Source of the DNA: Erigeron canadensis
Taxonomy: Eukaryota > Streptophyta > Magnoliopsida > Asterales > Asteraceae
Length of the DNA: 64,000 bases
Reading direction: 5' to 3'
Assembly: GCF_010389155.1 (NCBI RefSeq)
Contig: NC_057762.1
Location: 29,448,055 to 29,512,054 of the forward strand
The notes beneath the pieces are model-generated. The model ran no database searches. It was not told where the DNA came from and was given only the letters and a program-made list of their open reading frames with translations. This document shows, piece after piece, positions 49,268 through 61,620 of this stretch (its first letter is position 1; each line of letters opens with the position of its first letter). Made by a program: the position numbers and the translations under genes.

Positions 49268-51098
49268 CCGGAAAAGGTTATTTTAAAAACCTAAAAAAAA
49301 ATGAGAACTTTTAAGAACCTTAAAATAAATCCCCAGCATTCAGTCATTGTGATCAAGGGCTAAAATGTAAATAATGTAAATATATAAACAACCAAAAGGA
49401 GCACTTGATAAAAGAATTAAAATTTAACAAATACTTTAAAAATGAACGGTCCCTTGATAATAGCACTTTTATTCCAACCTATTGATTAAATAAAGGGAAA
49501 TGCTAAATACATCTTTAAGGGCTATATTTAACGTGCATAAAAAAAACTTGTACTTTTCATATTAAAAGTCTGCTCCCTGATTTTCATGATAAATATACAA
49601 ACAATTTATGTACCTTAAACACAGCCCTAAGGGCTGTATTTAACAAACCCCATAAATAAAATATAAAAACAATCAAATTGTAATCAAACTGTGTACATGT
49701 AATCAACAAAAACATTCCTTGAAGATTAGCACATGCAGATTTTTTTTTTTTGTGTTAAAAAATTTGGTATTTATCAAGTTTATGCATATGTTCTCATATT
49801 GCATTTATAAAATCATATCATTTACAAACATTTGATTATCGTGTATATGTTTCTATTATATATTTTATAATCAAATATTGAGATTTTAATATATAGTTCA
49901 TACATATATGTATTATTTAATATCATAAAACATCATTTATAAAATATATATATACATATAATCATGTGATTGTTCATGCACGTACATATGATCATATGAT
50001 TATTATGCTCATTTTATCATGTATGCAAGTATTTTATAAACGAGGTTCATGCATATATGATCATTATCTAACTTCATGAACATTATTTATAAAATATTCA
50101 TATATGTGTGTTCATATCATTGTACACATATGTGGACATACTTATTATTCATATGAGTGATCATCACTAACATATTAGTTTATATAAAGTTTTTTTAATA
50201 CTTGAATTCTTTATATAAATTTTACATATTCGACAAAAATTAATCTTAGGGGAAAAATCATATTAGATAAATAAATAATGATTACAAATGAATCCAGTAA
50301 GAAGAAGTAAAATAATAATCATCATATGTATGTTTACGCATATGTGATCATTAACAACATATTATTTTTATTTTTATATCGTTGAATTCATGATTTATAT
50401 TTTATATAAAAGAAATTATATTAGAAAAATAAGTAATGATTACAAATTGATTCATTAAAAAAAAGTAATATGATGATGGTCATATGTATGTTCATGTATA
50501 TATGCTCATGTACATAATCACATATCCAATTAATCACCTATGTTCATATCGTCTATAAGACGTTCACGTTTGAAATAAAAATAAGTCTCACATATTAACA
50601 AAGCAAAACAATAGATGTGTTGTTACAAATCGAAAAGAATATTTTATACGTAAACCACCAAAGCAACGTAACAATGATTTGAACACAAAATATGAAAGAA
50701 CGAAATTTACGAAAGAAAATTGACAATAAAAACAACTATAATGGAGTGGTGGAGTAATACATTTAGTTTTAAAAAAATAATCTGAATTTTAGAGTTGAAA
50801 AATACCACTTCAATCAATAATAGTTTATTTGTAAGCTTCATCAATGATATAATAATCTCTTAATTGTATTTCATTTGATAGAATGAAGAAGACGATGATG
50901 TTTGGATGACAAAAAATGTCGATGCTTTTTTAATTTTTGTAAAATACATATGTGAGATACAAGTATGTAACTGTAAGCACGAACTATGGGATAATCACCT
51001 CTTTTATTTCATTTAATTAAATAAATCAATTATTAGATTACAATTTTACCTAAGAGTTCTTTTTTTTTTTTTTTTTAATTCTCAAAATAACTTTTCAC
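49268..51098. repeat. 1.8-kb TIR element related to the foldback family
   Basis: Left end GGAAAAGGTTATTTTAAAAA..AAAAAAAAATGAGAACTTTT and the right end in reverse complement, GTGAAAAGTTATTTTGAG..AAAAAAGAACTCTTA, form TIRs similar to those of 39933-40424. TAAACTAC flanks both sides (49260-49267 and 51099-51106), a possible 8-bp target duplication. The interior is AT-rich with many degenerate CATATGATCAT/ATGTTCATGC repeats and no coding capacity. Confidence 0.6.
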
Positions 51099-51331
51099 TA
51101 AACTACACTATACAATGCAGCTATAGCCAAATGCCCATCAAACATAATATGTTTCACACAATAAATATAAATATAAACTATAGTGCATATATAATTCAGC
51201 TATAGCCAAATACACTCATCAACCTTGTCAAACTACTTATTGCGTAGGAGTTGGTTATCTGCTATACAAAAATGATTAGATTCCATATAATCATGTCTAA
51301 ATACCTTTATTAGTTATATATATATATATAT

Positions 51332-51490
51332 TAGGGAAAATGATTTATGATGTTAACATCATCTTTGTTGGATGATGTTGCTCTCACAAACTCACTTAAA
51401 TCATATTCTACACATGTCAAAAAGCCCCCTCATGATACTAATTGTTTGTGAGAGCAACATCATCCAACTAAAATAATGTTAACATCCCCT
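51332..51490. repeat. TA-flanked MITE with ~45-bp arms
   Basis: The left arm GATGTTAACATCATCTTTGT then TGGATGATGTTGCTCTCACA and the right arm TGTGAGAGCAACATCATCCA then ACTAAAATAATGTTAACATC are near-exact inverses. It lies in TATATA sequence on both sides, as do the elements near 37.5 and 40 kb. Confidence 0.85.
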
Positions 51491-52525
51491 ATATATTATA
51501 CAACTATATACAATATATACCTTTTTGGACAACAAATCTGGAGCATCTAATGAAATACCTCATTGATGATACAAAGGCCACGCCTATATTTCAAAATTTC
51601 CAAAGATGGAGTGCAAATGTGAAAGCACGAAAATATTGAGTCATGTTAAGGTTGTGGCAACCTCTCACACTTTAAAAGGTGTTTGAGAGTGGTAACTTTT
51701 TGTAATTGTATGTTTGTGTAGAATTTATGCTCAAATAAAAGAAAAATGCACCCGTCTATAGAAAGAGTGCATCTAGAAAGAAAAAAAAAATGATACTCGT
51801 AACTACAACACATCCTTAAAATTTTATTGTAAAAATACAACTATTTTATGCAGTTAACGATAGACGCTAGTAATACCCTTAGAAAAAGATACATAGATTA
51901 TACCTCATCTAATAGTTGAATGCTTCAAACTGCGTCTTAATTAGCTTTCCAAAAATGCAACAAGCTATATACACACGACACTTAAAATCAAGGGCGGGCT
52001 CAGGGGCACCCGGAGGTCTCGTGAACCACATGATTCTTTTCGTCTAGTTTTAAGTTTAATGAGGTTTTGATGTTTATTAATCTAACACTTCCAAACTTCA
52101 TATAAGTAGAATGTAACTAGATGTAAACTTAGATGAAATATATGCAGAATATAATTCATAAACCAACTCACAAATATTTGTGCATATCTATGGTGGCTGC
52201 AACACTACCTCTATTCACAAAGCTACACAAATATATACTATGACAATAACATTAACATCTGACCTCATGTGAAAAGGGAAATTTGGCTAATAACAATCTA
52301 ACTATTTGTGAAAAATCAACTCAACCATATCATTCATAAACATTATAAGTAATGTATTACTTTATACAGATCATTTTAGGAAGCTAAAACAAATCCTTGC
52401 AGATCTGCATTAGCCCAATCTCAGTTAATCTAAATACGGATCGATATCATAAACTCAACGATACTAATCTATACAAGAATACAAAAAAAAAAAAAAAAAA
52501 AAAACAAAACAAAAAAACAAGCAGT
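51491..52525. other. 3' flank of the DUF668 gene and intergenic DNA
   Basis: Should include the 3' untranslated region of the minus-strand gene at 52526. An (A)n run at 52484-52503 is present. No other feature is supported. Confidence 0.5.
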
Positions 52526-53944
52526 TTACTTAACTGGACTACTGCAATTAAACAAAGCTTTAGCATTCATCTCTCTTTCAAACCTCCAAATGTAGTTCAA
52601 ACCAACTAAAAGCTCAGCAATTGCAGCTTCAGTTTTCTCCTGATTCGCGAAATATAACGTTTTTAGAAGAAGAACGTTCGTTTTTGGGACACGATTTTGA
52701 TGTTCAAAACTTCTTTCGCTTTGCCATTTGATCATGTTATGTGCTAATGGTGACAACCATCCTAAAATCTTATTTAAAGCTTCTCTCCATTCCCCTGCAA
52801 GAACAGGATCAGTTGCTGTGAACCCAATACCTTTTAATCGACCCCTTAAAGAAGATCGAATACTATTAGGTAACATTGAATAAAGATCATCTCTTGCATC
52901 AAGACCAACCAATTGAGGTGATCTTATCATTTTTTCCATCACAATGATCAAATTTGCATAATGCAAAGCTAAAGCAGCTGCCCCTAAAGTATTAGATAAT
53001 GGTTTTAGTATCTTTGAGTTTATTTCAAAAAACCCAAGTGAGATTTCTTTGTTTTCTTGATGTTTTGTGCTTTTGATCAACGAGACGTGCCACGAATTTG
53101 AAGTTTGATCAGATGGGTAGACAGTGGCTGAGGCAGAGAGGCTACGAGGCAGAGAGGCTGGATAATTTTGAGTGATACCGAAAACAATCTTGATTCTTGA
53201 AAGAATTGTGAAGATTGATGTGGCTAATAATGAAGTTATTGAATCAAAACTTCTATTCCATAAGGATTTCTCTTTTACATACTTAATTTGTTGTTTTTGC
53301 CAAATGAGTTTTTGTTGAAGATCAAGAATCTTTTGTTGCTTACAAGTGTTGATCACCTCTTGATCATGATGATGATGATCCTTTTTTGAATTCAATGATT
53401 TCTTTATATTATTCTCTATAATTGTTAGCTCATCCATCTCTCTATAAAGTGCAGCTGTAGTTGCAACATATCTTTCCATTTTCTTAATCTTAATTTCCAT
53501 ATCTTTCAAATTTAAAGCCCAGCCACACGGGTCATGACCCGTGTTGGCAAATGCATCTAACGTGGTCTCAAAGCCAGCCAGACTCAAGTCCTCGCACCTT
53601 TTACTAAGGCGCGAGACAGACAAGGCCACGATTCTAAGATTTTCAACCATTTCCGCACATGCTAAGCCAAGCAAGAAAGCATCTTTGTTTGAAACAAGTT
53701 TTCGGACCCCTTCTAGACATATTGAATGGTTACGAAGATGGTCCATATTCTCGTCGGATAGGAATCGCCACATGTGGGTGAGTTTTGGCATGATTCCGGC
53801 TATCTCGAATGCCAAAACACCAACTTTTGATCTCTTGGTTACACAAGTACTTTTTTTGGATGGTGGTGGTGTTGTAACATGAATTGAATCAAAGCTATGG
53901 GATATGGTTTTCTTGACTTTGAAAAGCCATGTTTCAAGAACCAT
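52526..53944 (-). CDS. DUF3475/DUF668 plant protein (PSI1-like family)
   Basis: Plant-specific protein of the DUF3475-DUF668 family. The best-known members are the PSI (PSK SIMULATOR) proteins, linked to growth; the biochemical role is unknown. Single uninterrupted exon, 472 residues, ATG at 53944. DUF3475 spans about 41-97 (VGVLAFEIAGIMPKL.., LACAEMVENL) and DUF668 about 319-405 (LGAAALALHYANLI, LVGLDARDDLYSMLPNSIR, SLRGRLKG). A histidine run (190-193) and a charged, glutamine-rich stretch (200-226) lie between, possibly coiled coil. It starts MVLETW and so lacks the N-terminal MG myristoylation site of PSI1; it resembles instead the shorter intronless members such as Arabidopsis At5g51670 (from memory). 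The neighbouring MAP65-3 and ACS12-type genes match that Arabidopsis neighbourhood. A 113-codon frame on the opposite strand (53541-53882) is its shadow. Confidence 0.93.
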   Translation of the reverse strand: MVLETWLFKVKKTISHSFDSIHVTTPPPSKKSTCVTKRSKVGVLAFEIAGIMPKLTHMWRFLSDENMDHLRNHSICLEGVRKLVSNKDAFLLGLACAEMVENLRIVALSVSRLSKRCEDLSLAGFETTLDAFANTGHDPCGWALNLKDMEIKIKKMERYVATTAALYREMDELTIIENNIKKSLNSKKDHHHHDQEVINTCKQQKILDLQQKLIWQKQQIKYVKEKSLWNRSFDSITSLLATSIFTILSRIKIVFGITQNYPASLPRSLSASATVYPSDQTSNSWHVSLIKSTKHQENKEISLGFFEINSKILKPLSNTLGAAALALHYANLIIVMEKMIRSPQLVGLDARDDLYSMLPNSIRSSLRGRLKGIGFTATDPVLAGEWREALNKILGWLSPLAHNMIKWQSERSFEHQNRVPKTNVLLLKTLYFANQEKTEAAIAELLVGLNYIWRFEREMNAKALFNCSSPVK

Positions 53945-54763
53945 TTTTGTGATTTGTTATTTTTTGGTAACAAAAATAAGATTGTGGATCAAATGTTCGA
54001 AGATAAAAAGAGAAAGAAATGAAATGAGGATATAAGGTAGCTCGTGGGTTGTCTATGAAAGAAGGAAAGCCACATGCAGTGGAAGAGTGTCAACTTAAAT
54101 ATACACAAAAATTCAAAGAAAGAATATTATCATATCAATCTTTTAGTAATGGGTATGAAAGCATGTTGATCTACCATTACCAAATTTAAATATGAAAATA
54201 ACAAAATGAGTCGATAGACAATCATTTATTTCTTACTTTAGTAGTTTAGTATAAGTATAAATATAATCTTTCCTTTTCATTTTAAATAACATCATCATAT
54301 CCGTCTTGGGCTTATTTTCTTTAAGGGGCAACCCAATACTACATGCTCGTCTCCAAAAGCACTAGATCAGTCAACGCCATATCAGCAAAACGCTTTAAAT
54401 AGACTAATTCTCTTAAACAAACTCAATATTGAGGATTAGTCTTAGACCCACAATTTATATAACTTTTATTTAAAATTAAAAAAGATACATTGCATAACTC
54501 GTCCCCTTGAGAACGAATAACATTGTAGACGAACCAAAGACGAGTCAAACCCAATGATGTTCACTTGTCCCTGGAAGACGGATAAGTCAAGGAGGAATGT
54601 GGACGAACTACATTGGGCAAGGGCGTCATGTCATTAAATATCATATACTTTTTCTTTTTGCTAGACTCATTTTGAACATCTGAATCATTGGAACTTAATC
54701 TGATAGTGATGAACTTGTAGGTATGCATGATATCATCTTCCATGTCATAATATCGATTTATAT
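53945..54763. other. Upstream region of the DUF668 gene
   Basis: Promoter and leader of the minus-strand gene lie here; a TATATCC-like stretch near 54030 could serve as TATA box but this is weak. No other gene is seen. Confidence 0.4.
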
Positions 54764-54772
54764 ATTGATTTT

Positions 54773-56140
54773 GAGTAAATTACATTTTTCGTCCATCAAC
54801 TTGGCAAATTTCATAGTTTTGACCCTAAAGTGAATTAATTACAAAAAAAACCCCTATAGTTGGTCGTTTTTTTCATTTTACACTCTACGACCTAACGGAG
54901 TTAAATTTTGGCCGTTAACCCTTACACGTGCCAAGCACGTGAGGGCATTTCTGTCATTTTCTCCTTTAAGACCAAAAATGAAAAAATATACAACTTTAGG
55001 GACCAAAAGTGAAAACATATACAACTTTAGAGACCAAAAACGTAAAAAATCTTGATCTGGAAAAATGAGCTTTTATATTACACATGTCTTTTCCAACTCT
55101 CATCTTTTTCTTCCTTCATCATCCTCATTCATCCAAAAATCCAAAATTTACAACTCTCATCTTCTTCTTTCTTCATTATCCTCATTCAACCCAAAACCCA
55201 AAATTTATATCCAATCTTAATAAAACTCATTTACAACAACTATAATCATACAAATGCTAAACAAACATCAACTATATAAATATGTATATATTAGTTTTAT
55301 ATATTTATAGATTAAAAAAAAAATACAAAAACTCAAACATACACTACAACCACCACCAAACTCCGACCACCATTACCACCACCAAATTCTGGCCACCGTG
55401 AGCACAACAACCATCATTATGCTCATCCTTCATCGCCACCATATCCACCTATTACCACCACCACTATATACAGTGGCGGACGTATAACTTAGGCAGGGTA
55501 TACATTTGCATACCCTTTGACTATCCAAATTAGTGTAAAAAATTTAAATTGAGTTTTCTTTTGTAAGTTTTTCATATAGAATGTATATCCAATGAAAATG
55601 AGGTACATACCCAATAAAGTTGATGAAAATAAGTTTAACTTATCACCACTTCATGAGTCATGCGCCACGTTCGCACTCTGTTTCATTATTGTAGTCTGAA
55701 GTTTCCAACTATATATATTTTCATATTTTATATATATTTATCAATTTAGGAGTTCTGATAATTAGGATTCTAGTTTCAATTTTCAACTAAAAATAGATTT
55801 GAAGGTTTATATTTATTTACGAGTTGTTCAATTGAGATGTGTTATCACCTTTTAAAGTTAAACTGTTGTTACGTTTTTGGTCTCTAAAGTTGTATATGTT
55901 TTCACTTTTGGTCCCTGAAGTTGTATATTTTTTCATTTTTGGTCTTAAAGGAGAAAATGACGGAAATGCCCTCACATGTTTGACACGTGTAAGGGTTAAC
56001 GGCCAAAATTTAACTCCGTTAGGTCGCGGAGTGTAAAATGAAAAAAAGACCAACTTTAAGGGTTTTTTTTGTAATTAATTCACTTTAGGGTCAAAACTGT
56101 GAAATTTGCCAAGTTGAGGGACGAAAAATGTAATTTTCTC
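54773..56140. mobile_element. MULE-like non-autonomous transposon with long TIRs
   Basis: Both ends, read inward, run GAG(T/A)AAATTACATTTTTCG, TCAACTTGGCAAATTTCA, GACCCTAAAGTGAATTAATT, GTGTAAAATG-type and GACCTAACGGAGTTAAATTT blocks. The inverted arms are about 260-290 bp. The perfect 9-bp direct repeat ATTGATTTT flanks it (54764-54772 and 56141-56149), the target size of Mutator-superfamily elements. The 1368-bp element has no transposase. Its centre contains CAGTGGCGGACGTATAACTT at 55471, which looks like the end of another transposon. Confidence 0.9.
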
Positions 56141-56149
56141 ATTGATTTT

Positions 56150-59100
56150 TATGTATAGGCTGTTTGCATTCGGTAACTTTTACAGAAATTATAAACCTTT
56201 TGTTTTGAATACAAGTTATATCTTTTAAAACTTAATAATACAAAATATATTTGGATTTTATAATAAGTTGTAGTAAAATAGTACCAAGTGGAGAAGTCCC
56301 CATTTGTGGGTACGGATTCATCATTTCAACAATGAGGCCTTAAGACTGAGACAGACAAAATAATGGCACCTATCTATAAAAAACTTGAGGGTTACGGAGT
56401 GTCATAATACTTCTTATATCGTTTACAATTTTACAAATTATTTTACCAAATATCCCTTACACGTAACATGTCGGTTAAAATGTTGACAACTTTCTGCCCT
56501 TCTAAATCTTGATCTCAGAGTTTTTCCTTCCATCCTTCTTTCTACGGTTTTCAAGTAAAACGGCTATTATTTAAATATATATTTTTGGTCTGTATTTATT
56601 TCTTCAAATAAAAGTATTTGATTTCTTCGTATAAAATATGTTCCATGATAGCAATTAAATTCGAATTTCTGAAAGGGAACCCGCTTTAAACAGATCGACC
56701 GGTTTTTGAGGGATGCCGGGAAGTTTAGGGATGCACGGTTGTTTACCGCCTTTAACCAGGCTGATTTTTCTATTCTTTACTACAGTAGTTTTTTTGATTC
56801 TATCAGTTCTGCGACATTCTTATATATTTTACAATCATTTTTGAGATGATGGGAATAATTTAATACTGTAGTATTTTGATTATTTGTAAACTTTAAACTT
56901 TATATTTTAATTATTTAACTATTTGGTACAAAGTATCATTTTTGAATAATTGTATTTTGAATAGCTTTCTTATATATATATATGTATTTTGAATAATGGT
57001 GCACATGTGATCAATAATCCAAATCTTCACATAATTGTATAGCGGATGATAATCCATGCCTTCACACAATTATAAACTTCAAAATTACACATAAGTTATT
57101 CAGAAAACAGTCAAAAAACAATTTTCATGTAAAGAACAATCATCGATTGGGCTTGATTTGAAAAGTTCTTAAAGGTTTTCGCAAAAAAAGGTTCTCAAAA
57201 TAACTTTACCTATATATATATATATATATTCTAAAATTCGAATTTGTGTTTTGTTTTTTAAGCTGAATCGTAACAAACTTAATGTTGTAATATATTAATA
57301 AAAATATAAAAATTTGAAAAACTGGCCTCGAAAACTTTTCCAGATCAACATAAAACAGTTTTTAAACCAATATGAGTTTGACTTTTTATTAGCGGTCAAA
57401 GTATATGTCAAGCGGTGAGCGTAGCCTATAGGCAACAAGTATGTTTGTAATGCAATAAAATTTAGATAAATATTTTGAGAAAAAAACTTTGCATGTGACA
57501 CTGTAGCGGAATGAGGTAAATTTATTTTTAAGAGGAAGTAAGGTAAATTTATTTTTAAGAGGAAGTAGTTTCTATACTGTTGAGTGGATATACGATTGTT
57601 TACATTTATATATATATTTTTATATAATTTCACTTTGTTTAAATTGGATGTTGTTGACTTCTTTATATATATACACACTAAATTTTAGATCCGTGTTCAA
57701 TACTGGAAACGAGTTTTACGATTTTATCTATATTAGATCTTCATACATTTAATTTATAAAATCTTATAATTTTGAAGATATACGGTTCTAAGTGTTATAA
57801 TGTGCAAGTTGTAGTACAATAATCGCATGTTCGTCACTGTCTTTATTAGCTGAGACATATTGATGTAGTCAATCCACAAGGCACATGCTACAATAATTTC
57901 CCTATTATTGAAGTTTTTGAAACCAGTTATACTCATAATGTAATATAGACTCAATAATTTCGGATCGTAGACTCAATTTTAAGTTTTTATGTTAATAACT
58001 TATTATAATTAATACAAGTAATAGGAGTTGAAGAATTTAGAAAGGAAAAGAGACAATTTCTTAATGAAAAAACGACCAATCAAATAAGGTTATGATGTCT
58101 TTTGTATTAATAAGCCAAGAGTTAAAGTTTAATTATAAGTCTAATAAGGATGTTGAATTTATACACAACTAAAAAAGCTAATTTAACAATATAATTAATT
58201 AAAAGGACATGTGTTGATCAAGGATTACGCCACGTGTCGTTTTAAGCACATGTCAATCATGTTTTAGTTTATTGGTAGATAGAATTTGTTATTCATATGT
58301 AATGTAGCTTTAATGGTTTAAGAATTCGAAACGAGTCAAATTTAATTATTACCATGTAGCATTGTATGTACATCTCGCGGAGATTAGCTACACATAGAGT
58401 TAATAGTCAATTTACCATATTAACTTTCTTTGTAACTTTCATATGTAAAATTTTCATTTTAAGGAAACATCTTCATTGAATAAGTGTATACATAACATTG
58501 CAATTCTATCAGTTTGTTTTTATTCTTTCTAAATTTATTTTGGAACTTGTTTTTTTAAAATACATGTTTAAAGGTAGAATTTTATTTTTTTTCCAAAAAA
58601 AAAAAAAAAAACCGCTTTAAAAAGGAAAGGCTAAGGATGAATTGAAATAAAAGTTGTAAATGACCTAATACTTTAACACCATTGCGGCCTCATGTGTTTA
58701 AGTGGGCCAATCGATGGACAAACATCAAGTGATATCAATTATCAATCATGATTAATTTTTTTAAAGTCAAAATTTATTATCATGTACAACTAAACTAGTG
58801 CAATTTCTGTTGTTCATATAAGAATAAGATTGCAATGATGACATCATTCGTTATAATACAATGTTCTTATGACCAAATTTAGCCTCTCAAGTACATATTC
58901 AAAAGTTGAATCATTCATGTAATGAAATTTGTAAATGTCCTTGTGTTTGTGGTCAAAAGGATATCAACCATGATTCCATGAACGAATTATGTTTGTAGTC
59001 AAAACTGATATCAACCATGATTGACTTATGTTTGTAGATCTACAGCTTACATTTAAGATTTGTTATGAAAATACACAAAGTAACATTTTTACTTCCAGAC

Positions 59101-60750
59101 AGAGAGATGATTTTCTAAGTTCCATCTTTTTTATAACTTTTTTCTATGGGGTTGAGTATTATTATAATTATTGTTGTACTTACTATATTGTTGTAAACAT
59201 TTATCAGCATCTCTCAAACTACTGACACAACTTGCTAATTCGAATTACCGTCGGCCGCCACACCGGAAACCAGATTGGTACAAACCACCAGCAGATGAAA
59301 TTGGAATTGATTTAGACTTTAGACGATATATATGGACCTTTAAGGCTTGAAGTTTGATTAATTTCTCTTTCTTTTGACTCATTTACTTGATTTTGATTTG
59401 TTGGTAGTTTGATTTGAGGTTGTGAACATTATAATCGACCATTAGTGTATATTTTGTTCGATCGTATATTTGAGTTATTATTAGTTATCCATTTATTTTC
59501 TATAGATAGAAGTATAGATTTTAGGATTAGATTATCAAATTGGGGAAAAAAGTACAATCTTGTACTAATTTCATTGTTTAATATCTAACCATCTAGATTT
59601 CAATTGCTTTATTCTTTAATATATTATCTTCTTGGGTTGAGTTTGGTCTAGTTCGATTCAGACAATGTAACCACGAGGACGGCCTTGTTCCAAAGTACTC
59701 GATCCAGCCCCAAGGTCACTTGCAAGAACAAAGTTGTCATGTGTATCAACAACTCTTCATAGGAAATTACATCGACTCTCTCAACTCTTTCAACGACAAC
59801 AATTGTTTACATCTTTTTTAGCTTAATCACTTTTGGTTATCCTCTTTAGAAGTTATAGTTTCTTGGATACCATTTTTAATTACACATTAAGCTTATATCA
59901 AGGATTTTGAATGGGGTTTTAATATAAGTTAAGAGATGGTAATGAGGGCCATGGAAAATGCATTATCAAGCGTTTGCAAGGAGTGTTTGTTCCACTTTTG
60001 GTTGACATTCTTTTAAAAATATGGTCCCATATCCTTATATATAATCCCATAAACATCAAGTGTGGGTGTATACACTTGTGCACGTGTGCCAGCATGGCTT
60101 ATTTACATGATCACATAAAAGTGTAAAACCAAATTCTTCTGAAAATTAATATCCATCTTCTTGATCTATGGTTCTATGCCTATATAAATAGATTTGATTA
60201 AGATCAGAACGTATTTCGATATATAGATAAACTGTTTTTGTGATATGAAACACGACTCTAAATAAGCAAACATACAATGACACTATTCCATTAGGAGAAC
60301 ATTTTAAATCATCATTTATCAAATCTTACCTTTGATTTGTCGCACAAACTAAACTAAACAAGCTTATTCTAAAAGTTTGCGAAATGACAAAAAAAATAAA
60401 ATAAAAAATACAGATTGAATCGCGTACATCAAAGCTGAAAACTCAACTTTTCGGTCTTTTTCCTACAATGTTGCTTAAAATATATCATTAACCAAAATTC
60501 TATGTTTTTGTTTTAGTTATAGTTAGTTTGGTAGGATTTTTTTTTTTTTTTTTTAATCTTTTACGTTTTAGAAAGGAAAAACATAAAAGAAAAACTGGAA
60601 TTCTTATTGTACATATTGGGCCAGTGTATTCAATTTCAAATTGACTGGGCTAGCAATTAAGACCCACTAAAAAAAAGCATCTCAGTATCTCACAAGTCAA
60701 AGCCCATAATTTCAAAAATATTGCTGAACAAAATATTAAATCCTGGCTGG
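56150..60750. other. Large intergenic region without a gene
   Basis: AT-rich with scattered TA runs (57214-57230), a poly-A tract (58594-58610) and one lone MITE arm (57001-57210). No reading frame on either strand has family resemblance. 57670-57740 (TTTTAGATCCGTGTTCAATACT) resembles 14930-14970 (TTTTAGACCCGTGTCGACCCG), a possible second Helitron or other family too short to call. Confidence 0.5.
57001..57210. repeat. Solo right arm of the 39933-40424 foldback family
   Basis: Matches the right half of that element from GCACATGTGATCAATAATCC through AACGGATGAT-type sequence, ACACAATTATAAACTT, ATAACTTATGTGTAA-type inverse, CAATTTTCATGTAAAGAACA and GGTTCTCAAAATAACTTT, and ends against (TA)n. 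The left arm is missing. Confidence 0.85.
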
Positions 60751-60754
60751 TCTG

Positions 60755-60783
60755 TATATAATGTCTGCATCTATAACGGTCGA
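60755..60783 (+). promoter_or_regulatory. Probable TATA box and MSA-like element of the MAP65-3 gene
   Basis: TATATAA at 60755-60761 is followed by CTATAACGGTCG at 60771-60782. AACGG is the core of the mitosis-specific activator element bound by three-repeat MYB factors, which drive G2/M genes including plant MAP65-3 and other cytokinesis genes. A CT-rich leader follows at about 60815-60835. The core is only five bases, so on its own it is suggestive. Confidence 0.5.
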
Positions 60784-60984
60784 ATTTTATTTAAAAGAGA
60801 ACAGATACTTCAATTCTCCCCTCTCTCTCTCTCTCTAAAAATAAAATCTCTAAATCTGTGATTTTCATTTTTCATTATTTTCAGATCATCATCATCATAA
60901 TAAAATAATACAAAAAACTTTCGTAAACATATCGATTCGATTCACCTGTTTCTTTCTTCTCTCACGAGCAAGACATTTTTTCAG

Positions 60985-61602
60985 GTTTCAATTTTTACTC
61001 AGATCTCAAATATTTATTTATAGCTTGTATTAATTCATTTCGTTATGTTATTTTTTTTTGAACGGCTAGCTGTAATTCCGGACTGGTAACCTTGACCTAC
61101 CTGTTGTCCCTAATTTAAACCTTTCATTTTATTATGTTTTGTTTTATTGTTTTTGGTACTCATAAACTGATAACAGATTATTATTATTAGTATTATATTG
61201 TTATGTGTATATGTTTTGTTTTTTTTTTTCAAATTTAGATTTATGATATTGTTTTGAGTGAGCTAGATATCTGATTGCTAAGTTTGTTTTTAAACTATTA
61301 CATATATACATGGAGTGTTTGGATATGCGTTTAAGCCGATTGTTTTTTAGGGTTTCTAGTGCTTAATTGTGCCATTAACTTAACATGACTCTGTTCTATT
61401 TAAGTAATTACAAAATTAATACAAGTAAAGTATGAAAAAAAAAAAAAGTATCAGAAACTGTTATTAATTAGCTTTGAAAACTCATATCCAAAAAGCCTCT
61501 TCAAAATGCGTAATTAATAGTTTAGAATCCGGTAATCAGTGTTTTAACTTTTAATCCGCGAATAAATGTGAAACTGGTTTGATAAGATTGTTAAATTTTC
61601 AG
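60985..61602 (+). other. Probable 5'-leader intron of the MAP65-3 gene
   Basis: A donor CAG|GTTTCA at 60984/60985 and an acceptor TTTTCAG|GTTAAAG at 61602/61603 fit an intron between a CT-rich first exon and the short segment before the ATG at 61621. This places the TATA/MSA region close to the start site. Inferred from splice-like signals only. Confidence 0.5.
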
Positions 61603-61620
61603 GTTAAAGTTGTTATCAAA

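Noticed and set aside
53541..53882. 113-codon plus-strand frame
   Set aside because: It is antisense to the DUF668 gene and has no independent support.
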